The notes below the pieces were generated by a model. That model was not told the origin of the DNA. It made no database searches and saw only the letters and a program-made list of their open reading frames with translations. A DNA stretch of 64,000 nt from Pseudomonas sp. S31 (lineage in GTDB: Bacteria > Pseudomonadota > Gammaproteobacteria > Pseudomonadales > Pseudomonadaceae). Below, piece by piece: positions 41,614-50,990 of this stretch. The stretch covers positions 124,001 to 188,000 of the forward strand of contig NZ_JACVVE010000004.1 in the NCBI RefSeq assembly GCF_016648105.1, written 5' to 3'. The position numbers were made by a program, and so were the translations under genes. The first letter of the stretch is position 1. Each line of letters starts with the position of its first letter.

Positions 41614-43269
41614 ATGCCCAGCCTCCGTCGCTGCTCTAACACGCCAGGTCAGCCGCAGAGACGTCTGTCGGGGCGTCTGCGTCGACTGCTGTGTTTCGTG
41701 CTGTTCTCGGCTCAGGCTGCGTGGGCGAGCCCGAGCACCCAACAGAATGGCGGCGTACAGGTAATTGATGTACAGCTACGTTGGAAACATCAATTCCAGT
41801 TCGCGGGCTATTACGCTGCTATCGCACAGGGATATTATCGCGAAGAAGGTTTGGAGGTGCGCTTACACGAAGGTGGTCCCAATATCACTCCCGTCGAAGA
41901 AGTGCTTTCCGGGCGCGCCCAATATGCCGAAGCCAACAGCGAACTGCTTTACGCACGCCTGCATGGAAAGCCCTTGGTCGCGCTTGCGGTGATTTTTCAG
42001 CATTCCCCCTCTGTGCTTCTGGCTCGCACTGACCAAGGGGTTCGCACCGCCCACGACCTGATCGACAAGCCGGTTATGCTGATGGACGCACAGACCGATG
42101 CCGATTTTCTAGCGATGTTTCACAGCGAGGGTATACCCCTCGAAAAACTGCAACTGCTGCCCAGCAGTTATCAGGTCGAGGACTTGGCCAACGGCAAAGT
42201 GACGGCCTTCAATTCGTACTTGACCAACGAGCCCTTCTACTTGCAACAACGCGGTGTGGAGTACAACGTTATCTCGCCCGTCACCTACGGGATCGACTTC
42301 TACAGCGACATCCTGTTCACCACGCAAGCCGAAATTGATGAGCATCCACAACGGGTCGAGGCTTTCCGCCGCGCCACGCTGCGTGGTTGGCGCTACGCGA
42401 TGGATAACCCCCAGCAAATCATTGATCTGCTGCTCAATGAGTATTCGGTAGAGAAAAGCCGCGCGCACCTGGAGTTCGAAGCCCAAGCCATGCGCCCACT
42501 GGTGCAATCGGACTTGATCGAGATCGGTCATATGAATCCGGGGCGCTGGCAACGCATGGCTGAAACGTTCCTCGAACTGGGCATGGTCAAAAGCATCGAC
42601 GGCCTGGAAAACTTCATCTACGACGCCAACCCGCCACATCTTGTCGAGCGGCTGCGCAAGACGATCGTCCTGATCAGTATTGGCGGAGTGCTTGTCCTGA
42701 TGTTTACGCTGGTGCTGTTGAACACCCAACGCCATCTGCGCAACGAGATCAAGCTACGCAAGCTCGCTGAAGAGGAAGTCCGCAAGCTGGCCTTCCATGA
42801 CAGCCTGACTGGCTTGCCCAATCGCAATAGTTTCGTTCCCTTCGTCAGCCAGAAACTGCTAGACGCCAAGCGTCGTGGTGAGCATTTGGCGCTGTGCTAT
42901 ATCGACTTGAATAACTTCAAGCAGATCAATGATTGTTTTGGCCACCAAGCGGGCGATGCCGTCCTGATTCATGTAGCCTCGGCCATCAAATCCCATATTC
43001 GCGAGTTTGAAATCGCCGCGCGCATGGGCGGCGATGAATTTGTCTTACTGCTCGACGGCGCGCTTCACAAACGCGATGTCCAGCGCATCACCCAGGAAAT
43101 CTGCAAGGCTGTCGAGCAACCCATGCCTTGGAAAGACCACCAGATCAAGGTCAGCGCCAGCCTTGGTGTGGCCTGGTATCCGGAAGATGGCGAACTGCTC
43201 GACGACCTGATGTTCAAGGCCGATATCGCCATGTTCCAAAGCAAAACCAGCAACGCTGCGCGGGCCTGA
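41614..43269 (+). CDS. NMT1/THI5-like periplasmic sensor fused to GGDEF diguanylate cyclase
   Basis: Membrane sensor cyclase, 551 aa. An N-terminal membrane segment about 24-38 (LLCFVLFSAQAAWA) is followed by a periplasmic binding-protein domain of NMT1/THI5 type (about 50-340: LRWKHQFQFAGYYAAIAQGYYREEGLEVRLHEGG). A TM helix lies near 350-370 (LISIGGVLVLMFTLVLL), then a short linker and a GGDEF domain with DSLTGLPNRNSF and the active motif RMGGDEFVLL near residue 470. The I-site position reads REFE rather than RxxD, so product inhibition may be weak. It probably links an amine/pyrimidine-like ligand to c-di-GMP synthesis. Confidence 0.92.
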   Translation: MPSLRRCSNTPGQPQRRLSGRLRRLLCFVLFSAQAAWASPSTQQNGGVQVIDVQLRWKHQFQFAGYYAAIAQGYYREEGLEVRLHEGGPNITPVEEVLSGRAQYAEANSELLYARLHGKPLVALAVIFQHSPSVLLARTDQGVRTAHDLIDKPVMLMDAQTDADFLAMFHSEGIPLEKLQLLPSSYQVEDLANGKVTAFNSYLTNEPFYLQQRGVEYNVISPVTYGIDFYSDILFTTQAEIDEHPQRVEAFRRATLRGWRYAMDNPQQIIDLLLNEYSVEKSRAHLEFEAQAMRPLVQSDLIEIGHMNPGRWQRMAETFLELGMVKSIDGLENFIYDANPPHLVERLRKTIVLISIGGVLVLMFTLVLLNTQRHLRNEIKLRKLAEEEVRKLAFHDSLTGLPNRNSFVPFVSQKLLDAKRRGEHLALCYIDLNNFKQINDCFGHQAGDAVLIHVASAIKSHIREFEIAARMGGDEFVLLLDGALHKRDVQRITQEICKAVEQPMPWKDHQIKVSASLGVAWYPEDGELLDDLMFKADIAMFQSKTSNAARA

Positions 43270-43291
43270 GCCCTTTCTATCAGCTGTTCTC

Positions 43292-43321
43292 CTGTAGGAG
43301 CGGGTTTACCCGCGATGGGGC
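43292..43321. repeat. single REP element, GGGTTTACCC type
   Basis: CTGTAGGAGCGGGTTTACCC followed by GCGATGGGGC; one copy only, between the sensor cyclase and dusA. The rest of the 262-nt gap holds only the dusA promoter and leader. Confidence 0.85.
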
Positions 43322-43531
43322 GCGCAGCGGCCCCAACTGGTCCCGCGAACTCACATTACGGCGATAGGCGCAGAGCCAATGTCCCCACCCAGCTGCAGCG
43401 CAGGCCCGGAACGCGCTTTCCTGATAAACTGCCGCACCCCATTTTCCACCTGCGCGGCGAACGCCGTAGCCCGCCGCGTTGCTTGATTTCAGCAATCAGC
43501 GCAGGCCACGGCAGTACACGAGAGAACCGAA

Positions 43532-44542
43532 ATGCACCCGAAACAAGCAGAAAACCCCAGCAACGTCGCCGATACAGTGGTCCGGAGGTTTTCTGTTGCA
43601 CCGATGATGGACTGGACGGATAGACATTGTCGCTTCTTCCTGCGCCTACTCTCCAAACACACCCTGCTCTACACCGAAATGGTCACCACCGGCGCCCTGC
43701 TCCACAACGACGCCCAACGTTTTTTGCGACACGATACCTCCGAGCACCCACTGGCCCTGCAACTGGGCGGCAGTGTCCCGGCCGACCTGGCCGCCTGCGC
43801 CAAGCTTGCCGAAGCAGCCGGCTACGACGAGGTCAACCTGAACGTCGGCTGCCCCAGCGACCGGGTGCAAAACAACATGATCGGCGCTTGCCTCATGGCC
43901 CACCCGGCGCTGGTGGCCGACTGCGTGAAGGCCATGCGCGACGCGGTGTCCACGCCGATCACGGTCAAGCACCGCATCGGTATCAATGGCCGCGACAGCT
44001 ATGCCGAGCTGTGCGACTTCGTCGGCCAGGTGCGTGAAGCAGGCTGCCGCAGCTTCACCGTCCATGCGCGTATCGCCATCCTCGAAGGCCTGTCGCCGAA
44101 GGAAAACCGCGAAATCCCGCCGCTGCGCTACGACGTTGCCGCACAACTAAAAGCGGATTTCCCCGACCTGGAAATCGTCCTCAACGGCGGCATCAAGACC
44201 TTGGCCGAGTGCCAGGCACATCTTGATACCTTCGATGGGGTGATGTTGGGCCGCGAGGCGTACCATAATCCCTATCTGCTGGCCGAAGTGGACCAGCAGC
44301 TGTTCGCCAGTGAGGTCGCCGTGGTCAGCCGCAGCGAGGCGCTGGAACAGCTGCGGCCGTACATCGTCGCCCACCTGCAGAACGGTGGCGCCATGCACCA
44401 CATCACGCGCCATATCCTCGGGCTGGGCCAGGGCTTCCCGGGGGCGCGGCGGTTCCGCCAGTTGCTGTCGGCAGACATCCACAAGGCGCCGGAACCGCTG
44501 GTGGTGTTCGACCAGGCAGCCGAGTTGCTGCAGGGGCGCTGA
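43532..44542 (+). CDS. dusA: tRNA-dihydrouridine synthase A
   Basis: FMN enzyme reducing U20/U20a in the tRNA D-loop, 336 aa, normal length. Motifs: RRFSVAPMMDWTDRHCRFFLR, YTEMVTTGALLH, catalytic cysteine in EVNLNVGCPSDRVQ, TVKHRIGI and the C-terminal LNGGIKTLAECQAHL...VMLGREAYHNPYLL. ATG 43532 follows CGAGAGAACCGAA. Followed by tal, an order familiar from Pseudomonas. Confidence 0.95.
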   Translation: MHPKQAENPSNVADTVVRRFSVAPMMDWTDRHCRFFLRLLSKHTLLYTEMVTTGALLHNDAQRFLRHDTSEHPLALQLGGSVPADLAACAKLAEAAGYDEVNLNVGCPSDRVQNNMIGACLMAHPALVADCVKAMRDAVSTPITVKHRIGINGRDSYAELCDFVGQVREAGCRSFTVHARIAILEGLSPKENREIPPLRYDVAAQLKADFPDLEIVLNGGIKTLAECQAHLDTFDGVMLGREAYHNPYLLAEVDQQLFASEVAVVSRSEALEQLRPYIVAHLQNGGAMHHITRHILGLGQGFPGARRFRQLLSADIHKAPEPLVVFDQAAELLQGR

Positions 44543-44666
44543 CGGAAGGAACCCCAGGCGCGCTTTCGACTCGAACCCTCACGCCCTGCCCCGCACCCGA
44601 TGATGGCCCTTGAGTGGCCGCCGGGGCTCGGGTAAGGTCGAATCAACGCACAGGACAGAGCACGCC

Positions 44667-45593
44667 ATGACCTCCAAGCTGGAACAACTCAAGCAGTTCA
44701 CCACCGTGGTCGCCGACACCGGGGACCTGGACGCCATCACCCGCCTGAAGCCGGTCGATGCCACCACCAACCCGTCGCTGCTGCTCAAGGCCGCCGCCAT
44801 CCCCGGCTACGCCGAACTGCTCAAGCAGGTGAAAAGCGACGCCAAGGGCAATGTCGACCTGGCCTGTGACAAATTCGCCGTGGCCGTGGGCGCGGGCATT
44901 CTCAAGGTGATCCCAGGTCGCATCTCCACCGAGGTGGATGCGCGCCTGTCCTTCGACGAGCCTGCCCTGCTGAACAAGGCCCGCCACCTGATCGCCGAGT
45001 ACGAAAAAGCCGGCATTGGCCGCGACCGCGTGCTGATCAAGCTGGCCTCCACCTGGGAAGGCATCCGCGCCGCCGAAAAGCTGGAAAAAGAAGGCATCCA
45101 GACCAACCTGACCCTGCTGTTCTCCTTCGCCCAGGCCCAAGCCTGTGCCGACGCTGGGGTGTTCCTGATCTCGCCGTTCGTGGGCCGCATCTACGACTGG
45201 TACAAGAAGAGCACCGGCCAGGAGTACGTAGGCGCCGAAGACCCTGGCGTGCAGTCGGTCACGCGCATCTACGACTACTACAAGACCAACGGCTACAACA
45301 CCGTGGTCATGGGCGCCAGCTTCCGCAACATCGGCCAGATCGAGCAACTGGCCGGCTGCGACCGCCTGACCATCAGCCCCGAGTTGCTGCAACAGCTGAG
45401 CGACGACCAGGGCGAGTTGCCACGCGTGCTCAAGCCGGGCAATGCCGGCGAGGCCAAGCAGGTGCTGAACGAAAGCCAGTTCCGCTGGGCCATGAACGAA
45501 GACGCCATGGCTACCGACAAGCTGGCCGAGGGCATTCGCCAGTTCGCGCGCGACCAGGAGAAGCTCGAGAAGCTGATGGCTGACAAAGGCTGA
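44667..45593 (+). CDS. tal: transaldolase B
   Basis: Pentose phosphate enzyme moving dihydroxyacetone units between sedoheptulose-7-P and glyceraldehyde-3-P, 308 aa. TIM barrel with [13 protein letters not shown] near the N terminus and the Schiff-base lysine in [17 protein letters not shown]-terminal helix [24 protein letters not shown] 44667 gives the family N terminus [13 protein letters not shown] strong terminator follows. Confidence 0.96.
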   Translation: MTSKLEQLKQFTTVVADTGDLDAITRLKPVDATTNPSLLLKAAAIPGYAELLKQVKSDAKGNVDLACDKFAVAVGAGILKVIPGRISTEVDARLSFDEPALLNKARHLIAEYEKAGIGRDRVLIKLASTWEGIRAAEKLEKEGIQTNLTLLFSFAQAQACADAGVFLISPFVGRIYDWYKKSTGQEYVGAEDPGVQSVTRIYDYYKTNGYNTVVMGASFRNIGQIEQLAGCDRLTISPELLQQLSDDQGELPRVLKPGNAGEAKQVLNESQFRWAMNEDAMATDKLAEGIRQFARDQEKLEKLMADKG

Positions 45594-45611
45594 AACACAT
45601 CGGGTTTGCCT

Positions 45612-45655
45612 GGCGGGCGGGAAATGTTCAGCATTTTCCGCCCGTTTTGTTTTGC
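45612..45655 (+). terminator. Rho-independent terminator of tal
   Basis: CGGGCGGGAAATG / CATTTTCCGCCCG stem (about 45614-45626 and 45631-45643, one mismatch) with a short loop, followed by TTTTGTTTTG. Confidence 0.85.
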
Positions 45656-45682
45656 CTTGCCGTAGAAGCGGTTTGGATTCAC

Positions 45683-45778
45683 GGGCCTATTCGCGGGCAA
45701 GCCCGCTCCCACAGAAGCACCACTGAACCGGAGAACGGTGGGGTACCTGTGAGAGCGGGCTTGCCCGCGAATAGGCCC
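45683..45778. repeat. REP pair, GGGCTTGCCC type
   Basis: Inverted copies at 45683-45714 (GCGGGCAAGCCCGC core) and 45747-45778 (GCGGGCTTGCCCGC core), with flanking ATTCGC and CCCACAG tails. Different subfamily from the GGGTTTACCC copies. Confidence 0.9.
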
Positions 45779-45798
45779 AAATGCCACCAGAGCTGTCG

Positions 45799-47670
45799 AT
45801 GACCTCCTCCACTCCCTTGCCCCTCGTTCTCGCCGGCCCGGTACTGCGCCGTCTGGAGCCCCAACGCCTGGCCGTCTGGCTGGTCACCACGCAGCCAGAG
45901 CCACCGACCTTCAGTGTGGACACCCCTGGCGTATTCCCAGATATGCAGTGCCAATCCTTGCCGATCGGCACGCACGCCTTCGTCCACCTGCTCGACGTCC
46001 GCTTCAGCCAGCCCCTGCCTTGTGACGTCGCCATCAACTACGACATACGCGTCGCAGATCAGGGCATCGCCGACTGGGCACCACACCTGCTCTACCCCGG
46101 CCAGGCACACCCCAGCTTCGTGCTGCGCGGGCGCCTCGACCAACTGCTCCACGGCTCTTGCCGCAAGCCGCACCACCCAGCTCGCGACGGCCTGCTCTGC
46201 GCCGACCGCTTGCTGCAGGACTGCCAGCAGCCCGAGCAGCGCCCCGCGTTGCTGATGATGAGCGGCGACCAAGTCTATGCCGATGACGTGGCGGGCCCCA
46301 TGCTGCGCGCCATCCACCAGTTGATCGCGCGCCTTGGGCTGTTCGACGAGCAACTGCACGGTGCTCGGGTGGCCGACAGCGCCGCGCTGTACCAACACCC
46401 GGCCTGCTACTACCACCGCGCCGACCTGCTGCCGGCCCAGGCGCGCAACGAAAGCCTGCGCGAGCGCTTCTTCGGCGGCAAACGCAAGCCGATCTTCTCG
46501 TCCAGTAACGCCGACAACCACCTGGTGACCTTCGCCGAAGTCATGGCCATGTACCTGCTGGTCTGGTCGCCTACGCCTTGGCGCCTGGTACGCCTGGACA
46601 TGCCGGAGGGTCTGAGCCACGAACAGCAGGCGCGCTATCGCCAGGAACTGCCGCTGATCGAGGCCTTCGCCGCCGATCTGGGCCAGGTCGCCCGGGTGAT
46701 GGCCCACCTGCCCTGCCTGATGATCTTCGACGACCACGACATCACCGATGACTGGAACCTGTCCGCGCAATGGGAAGAAACCGCCTACGGTCATCCGTTC
46801 TCACGGCGGATCATCGGCAACGCGTTGTTGGGCTACCTGCTGTGCCAGGGCTGGGGTAACGACCCTGATAGCTGCCAGGCACTGGTAGAGCGCTACCGGA
46901 CGCTGGCGAGCGAACCGATACCCTACACAGCGCAGGATGAGCTGATCGATGCCCTGCTTGCCTTCCAGGGCTGGCAATTTTCGCTGCCCAGCAATCCGCC
47001 GCTGCTGGTGCTCGACACCCGCACCCGCCGCTGGCGCAGCGAAAGCGATCCGGCCAAGCCCTCCGGGCTGCTGGACTGGGAGGCACTGACAGAGCTGCAA
47101 CAGGCGCTACTGGACCACCCCTCGGCGGTGATCGTGTCGCCGGCGCCGCTCTTCGGGGTCAAGCTGATCGAAACGGTGCAGCGAGTGTTCAGTTGGCTGG
47201 GGTACCCGCTGCTGGTGGATGCCGAGAACTGGATGGCCCATCGCGGGGCGGCCCAGGTGATCCTGAACATCTTCCGCCATTCACGCACGCCCGGGCATTA
47301 CGTGATCCTGTCCGGGGATGTGCATTACTCGTTCGTCTACGAGGTGCTGATCCGCCACCGTCAGCGCAGCCCGCACTTGTGGCAGGTGACCAGCAGCGGC
47401 ATCAAGAACGAGTTTCCCCGGCGCCTGCTGGATGTGCTGGATCGCTTGAACCGCTGGTTGTACTCGCCGCGTTCGCCGCTGAACTGGTTCACCAAGCGCC
47501 GACAGATGCAGGTGGTGCCACGCACACCCAGCCATAGCCAGGCGGGAGAGCGGTTATGGAACAGCGCGGGGTTGGGGCAGGTGTTTTTCGATGAACAGGG
47601 GCGGCCGGCGCGGGTGTATCAGCTCAATGCCGATGGGCGGGAGGCTACGGGGTTCTTGGGGCCGGAGTGA
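45799..47670 (+). CDS. PhoD-like alkaline phosphatase family protein
   Basis: Metallophosphoesterase of PhoD type, about 623 aa, substrate unknown. Metal-binding blocks: MMSGDQVYADD, IFDDHDITDDWN, and the late histidine motif ILSGDVHYSFVYEV. There is no signal peptide, which is unusual for PhoD itself and fits the cytoplasmic PhoD-like group in Pseudomonas. Start is uncertain: ATG 45781 directly abuts the REP element, ATG 45799 gives MTSSTPLPLVLAGPVLRRLE, which looks like the true N terminus. Monocistronic between REP clusters. Confidence 0.85.
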   Translation: MTSSTPLPLVLAGPVLRRLEPQRLAVWLVTTQPEPPTFSVDTPGVFPDMQCQSLPIGTHAFVHLLDVRFSQPLPCDVAINYDIRVADQGIADWAPHLLYPGQAHPSFVLRGRLDQLLHGSCRKPHHPARDGLLCADRLLQDCQQPEQRPALLMMSGDQVYADDVAGPMLRAIHQLIARLGLFDEQLHGARVADSAALYQHPACYYHRADLLPAQARNESLRERFFGGKRKPIFSSSNADNHLVTFAEVMAMYLLVWSPTPWRLVRLDMPEGLSHEQQARYRQELPLIEAFAADLGQVARVMAHLPCLMIFDDHDITDDWNLSAQWEETAYGHPFSRRIIGNALLGYLLCQGWGNDPDSCQALVERYRTLASEPIPYTAQDELIDALLAFQGWQFSLPSNPPLLVLDTRTRRWRSESDPAKPSGLLDWEALTELQQALLDHPSAVIVSPAPLFGVKLIETVQRVFSWLGYPLLVDAENWMAHRGAAQVILNIFRHSRTPGHYVILSGDVHYSFVYEVLIRHRQRSPHLWQVTSSGIKNEFPRRLLDVLDRLNRWLYSPRSPLNWFTKRRQMQVVPRTPSHSQAGERLWNSAGLGQVFFDEQGRPARVYQLNADGREATGFLGPE

Positions 47671-47698
47671 CTTCGCAAGAGATGTGAAGTTTTTACCG

Positions 47699-47772
47699 GC
47701 CCTTTCGCGGGTAAACCCGCTCCTACAGGTTCGCTAACCCCTTGTAGGAGCGGGTTTACCCGCGAAGAGGCC
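47699..47772. repeat. REP pair, GGGTTTACCC type
   Basis: Inverted copies at 47699-47728 and 47742-47772 with only 13 nt between them, in the gap between the convergent PhoD-like and rssC genes. It may also act as a bidirectional transcription end. Confidence 0.9.
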
Positions 47773-47787
47773 CGCCCAGGCTACAGA

Positions 47788-48270
47788 TCAGGTCCGCTCC
47801 AGCGCACTGACCAAATCATGGAACGCCTCACGATTGGAGTCGTTCAGCCCCATGAGAATCTTGTGCGCCTCCAGCACCTTGGAGCGCACCACATCCTCGT
47901 TCTGGTCCTGCGAAGGCAGGTCGGTCAGGCACTCCGTGCACGGCACCGGGCGATCGACGATGTTGAACACCTGGTCGAAGCCCATGGACTGCAGCAGGCG
48001 GGAGATATCCGGGTTGGTGGTGACCACGGTGGGCAGCAGGCCGACCTTCTGCCGCGACAGGATCGACAGCTTGGCCAGCAGGCCCAGCGTCGTGCTGTCG
48101 ATGCTTTCGGTTTCGGTCAGGTCGATGACGATCGCCGAGAAATTCAACGCGGTGAAGATCTTCTCGATCGTGGCATCCAGCGCAGAACACAAGGTCAGGC
48201 GCACTTCGCCGACGAATTTCAGGACGAAGGTACCGCTCTGCTCGGCGAACTGGATTCTACCGGTACTCAT
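47788..48270 (-). CDS. rssC: STAS-domain anti-sigma factor antagonist
   Basis: 160 aa, one STAS domain. IVIDLTETESIDSTTLGLLAKL contains the phosphoacceptor serine region (SIDST). In Pseudomonas this gene is paired with the RssB-type regulator; the start overlaps its stop by 4 nt (ATGA), as here. Likely switched by the PP2C domain of RssB. C-terminal extension (about 110-160) is helical. Symbol assigned from recalled synteny with tal and the downstream pair. Confidence 0.87.
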   Translation of the reverse strand: MSTGRIQFAEQSGTFVLKFVGEVRLTLCSALDATIEKIFTALNFSAIVIDLTETESIDSTTLGLLAKLSILSRQKVGLLPTVVTTNPDISRLLQSMGFDQVFNIVDRPVPCTECLTDLPSQDQNEDVVRSKVLEAHKILMGLNDSNREAFHDLVSALERT

Positions 48271-49505
48271 TGAAGGTTCCTGCTCAACACCAATAGGGCG
48301 ATATCATCCGGCATCTCCCCAAGCGTAGCCAATCCAAAACGTTGTCGCAGCCCATCCAGGCTACCACCCGCGGCCTTGACGATATCCGGCAAGGCTGCCT
48401 CTTTATCTTTGAGCGTATCCCCTGGCAAAAGGTCCAGAATGCCATCGGACATCAGGCTCAGGCTGAACTGCTCGGGCAATTCGATGACCTGGTCCTGGTA
48501 CGTGGCTTCGTCGAACAGACCGACCGGCAGGCCACGGCCCTCGAGGTAGCGGGCCTGGCCAGGGGTATACAGCACCGGCAGCGGCAAATGGCCACCCACG
48601 GCGTAGGTCAGCAACCCGGTTTCTTCGTCGATCACACCACCGACCATGGTCACATGCTTGCCCAGCTTGCAGTTGATCAGCCCACGGTTGATGTGGCTGA
48701 GCACCTCCGAGGGCTTGAATTCGCGCATCTTGCCGCTGCGCTTGAATTCGAACAGCAGGCGGGTGGTCATGAACTTCAGCAACACGGTGACGAACGCCGA
48801 CGACGCACCATGCCCGGACACGTCCGCGAGATAGAACGCGATACGCCGCTCGTCCACGCGGAAGTAATCGGTGAAATCGCCCGACAGGTACAGCGACGGG
48901 ATGATCTGATGCTCGAAGGCGAACCCGCCCACAGCCCAGGGGCTTTCCGGCAGCATGTTCATCTGCACCTGGCGCCCGGCGGTCTGGTCTTCCTGCAACA
49001 GGTGCAGGCTGGCCTCCAGCTCGCGGTTGGCGGCCTCGAGCTTGTCGCGGTAGCGCTGGTTTTCCAGCACCAGGCGCGAACGGTCCAGGGCTCGACGCAC
49101 CGAATGCTCGAGCACGGCCAGGTCTTCCAGCGGCTTGATCAGGTAGTCGGCTGCACCCAGGCGCAAGGCCTCGACGGCGTCACTCATCACACCGGCACCA
49201 GACACCACGATCACCGGCAACTGCGGCGCGCGCTCGCTGATCTGGCGGATCAGTTCGAGCCCGCCCATCTGCGGCATGCGCAGATCGCAGATCACGAGGT
49301 CGGGCTGGTGTTCTTCGAAGACCTGGAGCCCCTGCTGGCCGTTACCGGCCTGGAGGACGCTGAAGCCACTGTCTTCCAGATAGGCGGCGAGGCTTGCACG
49401 GACCACGTCGTCATCATCGATGATCAGCAGCGTTGCACTGATTTTCTGCATGTGGGCGAACGGCGCCGATTTGGGTTGGTGCAGGGGCGTCTGCAAGGCT
49501 GACAT
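48267..49505 (-). CDS. rssB: response regulator with PP2C (SpoIIE) phosphatase domain
   Basis: 412 aa. The N-terminal receiver has LLIIDDDDVV, the phosphoacceptor in LVICDLRMPQMGG and the lysine in DYLIKPLED. A coiled linker (ENQRYRDKLEAANRELEASLHLL) leads to a SpoIIE-type phosphatase domain with LSGDFTDYFRVDERRIAFYLADVSGHGASSAF and the metal motif SDGILDL...MPDDIALLVL. It would dephosphorylate the adjacent STAS protein and so feed into sigma-factor control. Two starts are possible: 49505, or ATG 49451 just before the receiver (MQKISATLLIIDDD); no clear ribosome-binding site decides. Confidence 0.88.
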   Translation of the reverse strand: MSALQTPLHQPKSAPFAHMQKISATLLIIDDDDVVRASLAAYLEDSGFSVLQAGNGQQGLQVFEEHQPDLVICDLRMPQMGGLELIRQISERAPQLPVIVVSGAGVMSDAVEALRLGAADYLIKPLEDLAVLEHSVRRALDRSRLVLENQRYRDKLEAANRELEASLHLLQEDQTAGRQVQMNMLPESPWAVGGFAFEHQIIPSLYLSGDFTDYFRVDERRIAFYLADVSGHGASSAFVTVLLKFMTTRLLFEFKRSGKMREFKPSEVLSHINRGLINCKLGKHVTMVGGVIDEETGLLTYAVGGHLPLPVLYTPGQARYLEGRGLPVGLFDEATYQDQVIELPEQFSLSLMSDGILDLLPGDTLKDKEAALPDIVKAAGGSLDGLRQRFGLATLGEMPDDIALLVLSRNLQ

Positions 49506-49721
49506 CCGGCTGCTGGGATACTCTGTAGTAACACTCTACTTGAGTTGTAGGCCAAGAATACGGGCCAGGCAACCGGCAGAGGTACCTTGTAAGGCGCAGA
49601 CGGTACTCCCATCCGCCAGGCGTTTCAAGCATACGAGGGTCGAGTTCGGTGCACTTTACAGGGCAAATCACCGGCAGTTATAAGAAAGCCGACCAGCGCA
49701 ACCCGATGGGAAGGACGCAAC

Positions 49722-50021
49722 ATGCCCCAGACGCCCTCCAACCACAGCGAGAAACGCGACTTCATCCGCATGCGCATCGACACCGAGGTCAGCCTGCTGC
49801 ACGCCGGCCAGGTGATTGCGGCGGTGTGCCTGGACCTCTCCAGCGGCGGCATGCAGGTGCGCGCGCCGCAGCGCTTCCAGGTGAGCGATCACCTGGAGGT
49901 ACGTATCGACTCCGACCACCCGGCGCTGAAGGGCCTGCATGCCAGCACCGAGGTGGTGTGGATCGCCGACCAGCCGGGCGGGCAGCAAAAATTCGGCCTG
50001 CGTATCCTGGCGATGCATTGA
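49722..50021 (+). CDS. PilZ-domain protein (short)
   Basis: Single PilZ domain, 99 aa, cyclic-di-GMP receptor by family. The RxxxR motif is in EKRDFIRMRID and the D/NxSxxG motif in CLDLSSGGMQV, so ligand binding should be intact. ATG 49722 follows GGGAAGGACGCAAC. Divergent from rssB. Confidence 0.9.
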   Translation: MPQTPSNHSEKRDFIRMRIDTEVSLLHAGQVIAAVCLDLSSGGMQVRAPQRFQVSDHLEVRIDSDHPALKGLHASTEVVWIADQPGGQQKFGLRILAMH

Positions 50022-50044
50022 ACTGTAACTAATCGTTTATCCGG

Positions 50045-50068
50045 CATTCGCGGGCAAGCCCGCGAATG
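50045..50068. repeat. isolated REP palindrome
   Basis: CATTCGCGGGCAAGC followed by CCGCGAATG is an almost perfect 24-nt palindrome between the convergent PilZ and mlaA genes; may serve as their shared transcription end. Confidence 0.8.
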
Positions 50069-50093
50069 AGGCTGCACTGCAGCCCCGGACTAC

Positions 50094-50801
50094 TCAGAAG
50101 TCGTCTTCGACTTCGCCGTCCCTGACCTTGAACTCGCGGTTCTGCAGGTAGGCGTTGCGCAGGAAGATGTACTTGTCACCCTGGATGAGCTTCTCGGCTG
50201 GCAGCAGGCTGGCACGGGTGTCGATCACGTCCAGGGCGAAGATCGAGTTGCGCGTCGGCACGTGGTCGATGTAGCGGTACGGCTTGGTGTAGGTGTCCGG
50301 ATACTTGGCCACGCCATCACGCACGGTGCTCGGCCCCAGCAGCGGTATGACCACATACGGGCCGCTCGGCACGCCCCAGTAGCCCAGGGTCTGGCCGAAG
50401 TCCTCGTCGTTGCGCTGCAGGCCCATCTTGGTGCCCACGTCGAAGAAGCCGCCCAGGCCGAAGGTGGTGTTGACGATCAGCCGCGCAGTGTCCACGCCCG
50501 CCGCATGGGGTTTGAGCTGCAACACGTCGTTGGCGAGGTTGGTGACATCGCCGAGGTTGCGGAAGATGTTGTGGATACCGTCTTCGAGAAACTGCGGCGT
50601 GACGGCCTGGTAGCCCTTGGCCAACGGCTTCAGGGCATAGGTGTCGAGGACGTCGTTGAACTTGAAGATCGGCCGGTTGACCGCCTCCCAGGGATCCTCC
50701 TCGGTGGCCGCCTGGGTAGCTGCCACGGGTGCCAGCAGCAGGCTGGCACAAACACAGGCCTGGGTGACTCGCTCGATCACACCGGCACCGATCCTACGCA
50801 T
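50094..50801 (-). CDS. mlaA: MlaA (VacJ) outer-membrane phospholipid transport protein
   Basis: 235 aa. Removes mislocalised phospholipid from the outer leaflet with MlaBCDEF. Signal peptide about 1-31 ends in VAATQA without an LxxC lipobox, unlike the E. coli lipoprotein. Family blocks: DPWEAVNRPIFKFNDVLDTYALKPLAKGYQAVTPQF, TFGLGGFFDVGTKMGL, DFGQTLGYWGVPSGPYVVIPLLGPS and YIDHVPTRNSIFALDVIDTRA. ATG 50801 follows GATGGAGAGACATCT. Confidence 0.94.
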   Translation of the reverse strand: MRRIGAGVIERVTQACVCASLLLAPVAATQAATEEDPWEAVNRPIFKFNDVLDTYALKPLAKGYQAVTPQFLEDGIHNIFRNLGDVTNLANDVLQLKPHAAGVDTARLIVNTTFGLGGFFDVGTKMGLQRNDEDFGQTLGYWGVPSGPYVVIPLLGPSTVRDGVAKYPDTYTKPYRYIDHVPTRNSIFALDVIDTRASLLPAEKLIQGDKYIFLRNAYLQNREFKVRDGEVEDDF

Positions 50802-50990
50802 AGATGTCTCTCCATCGAAATTCTCGGCCGCGACGGGCTCTGGCACGCCGCTGTAAGGCGGCAAGTATAAAGGCTTGTGGGCTGATACGCAGCTTTGCAC
50901 AGGATTGATCAATTTTCCGTGAATACGTTTCATCGTCATCGCCTCGTAACAATCGTGCAATAGTCTGCGGACTATTTCAGGGAAGTTACC

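Noticed and set aside
45683..45778. Possible CRISPR-like or terminator repeats
   Set aside because: The repeats are inverted REP pairs, not regularly spaced direct repeats with unique spacers; no cas genes are present.
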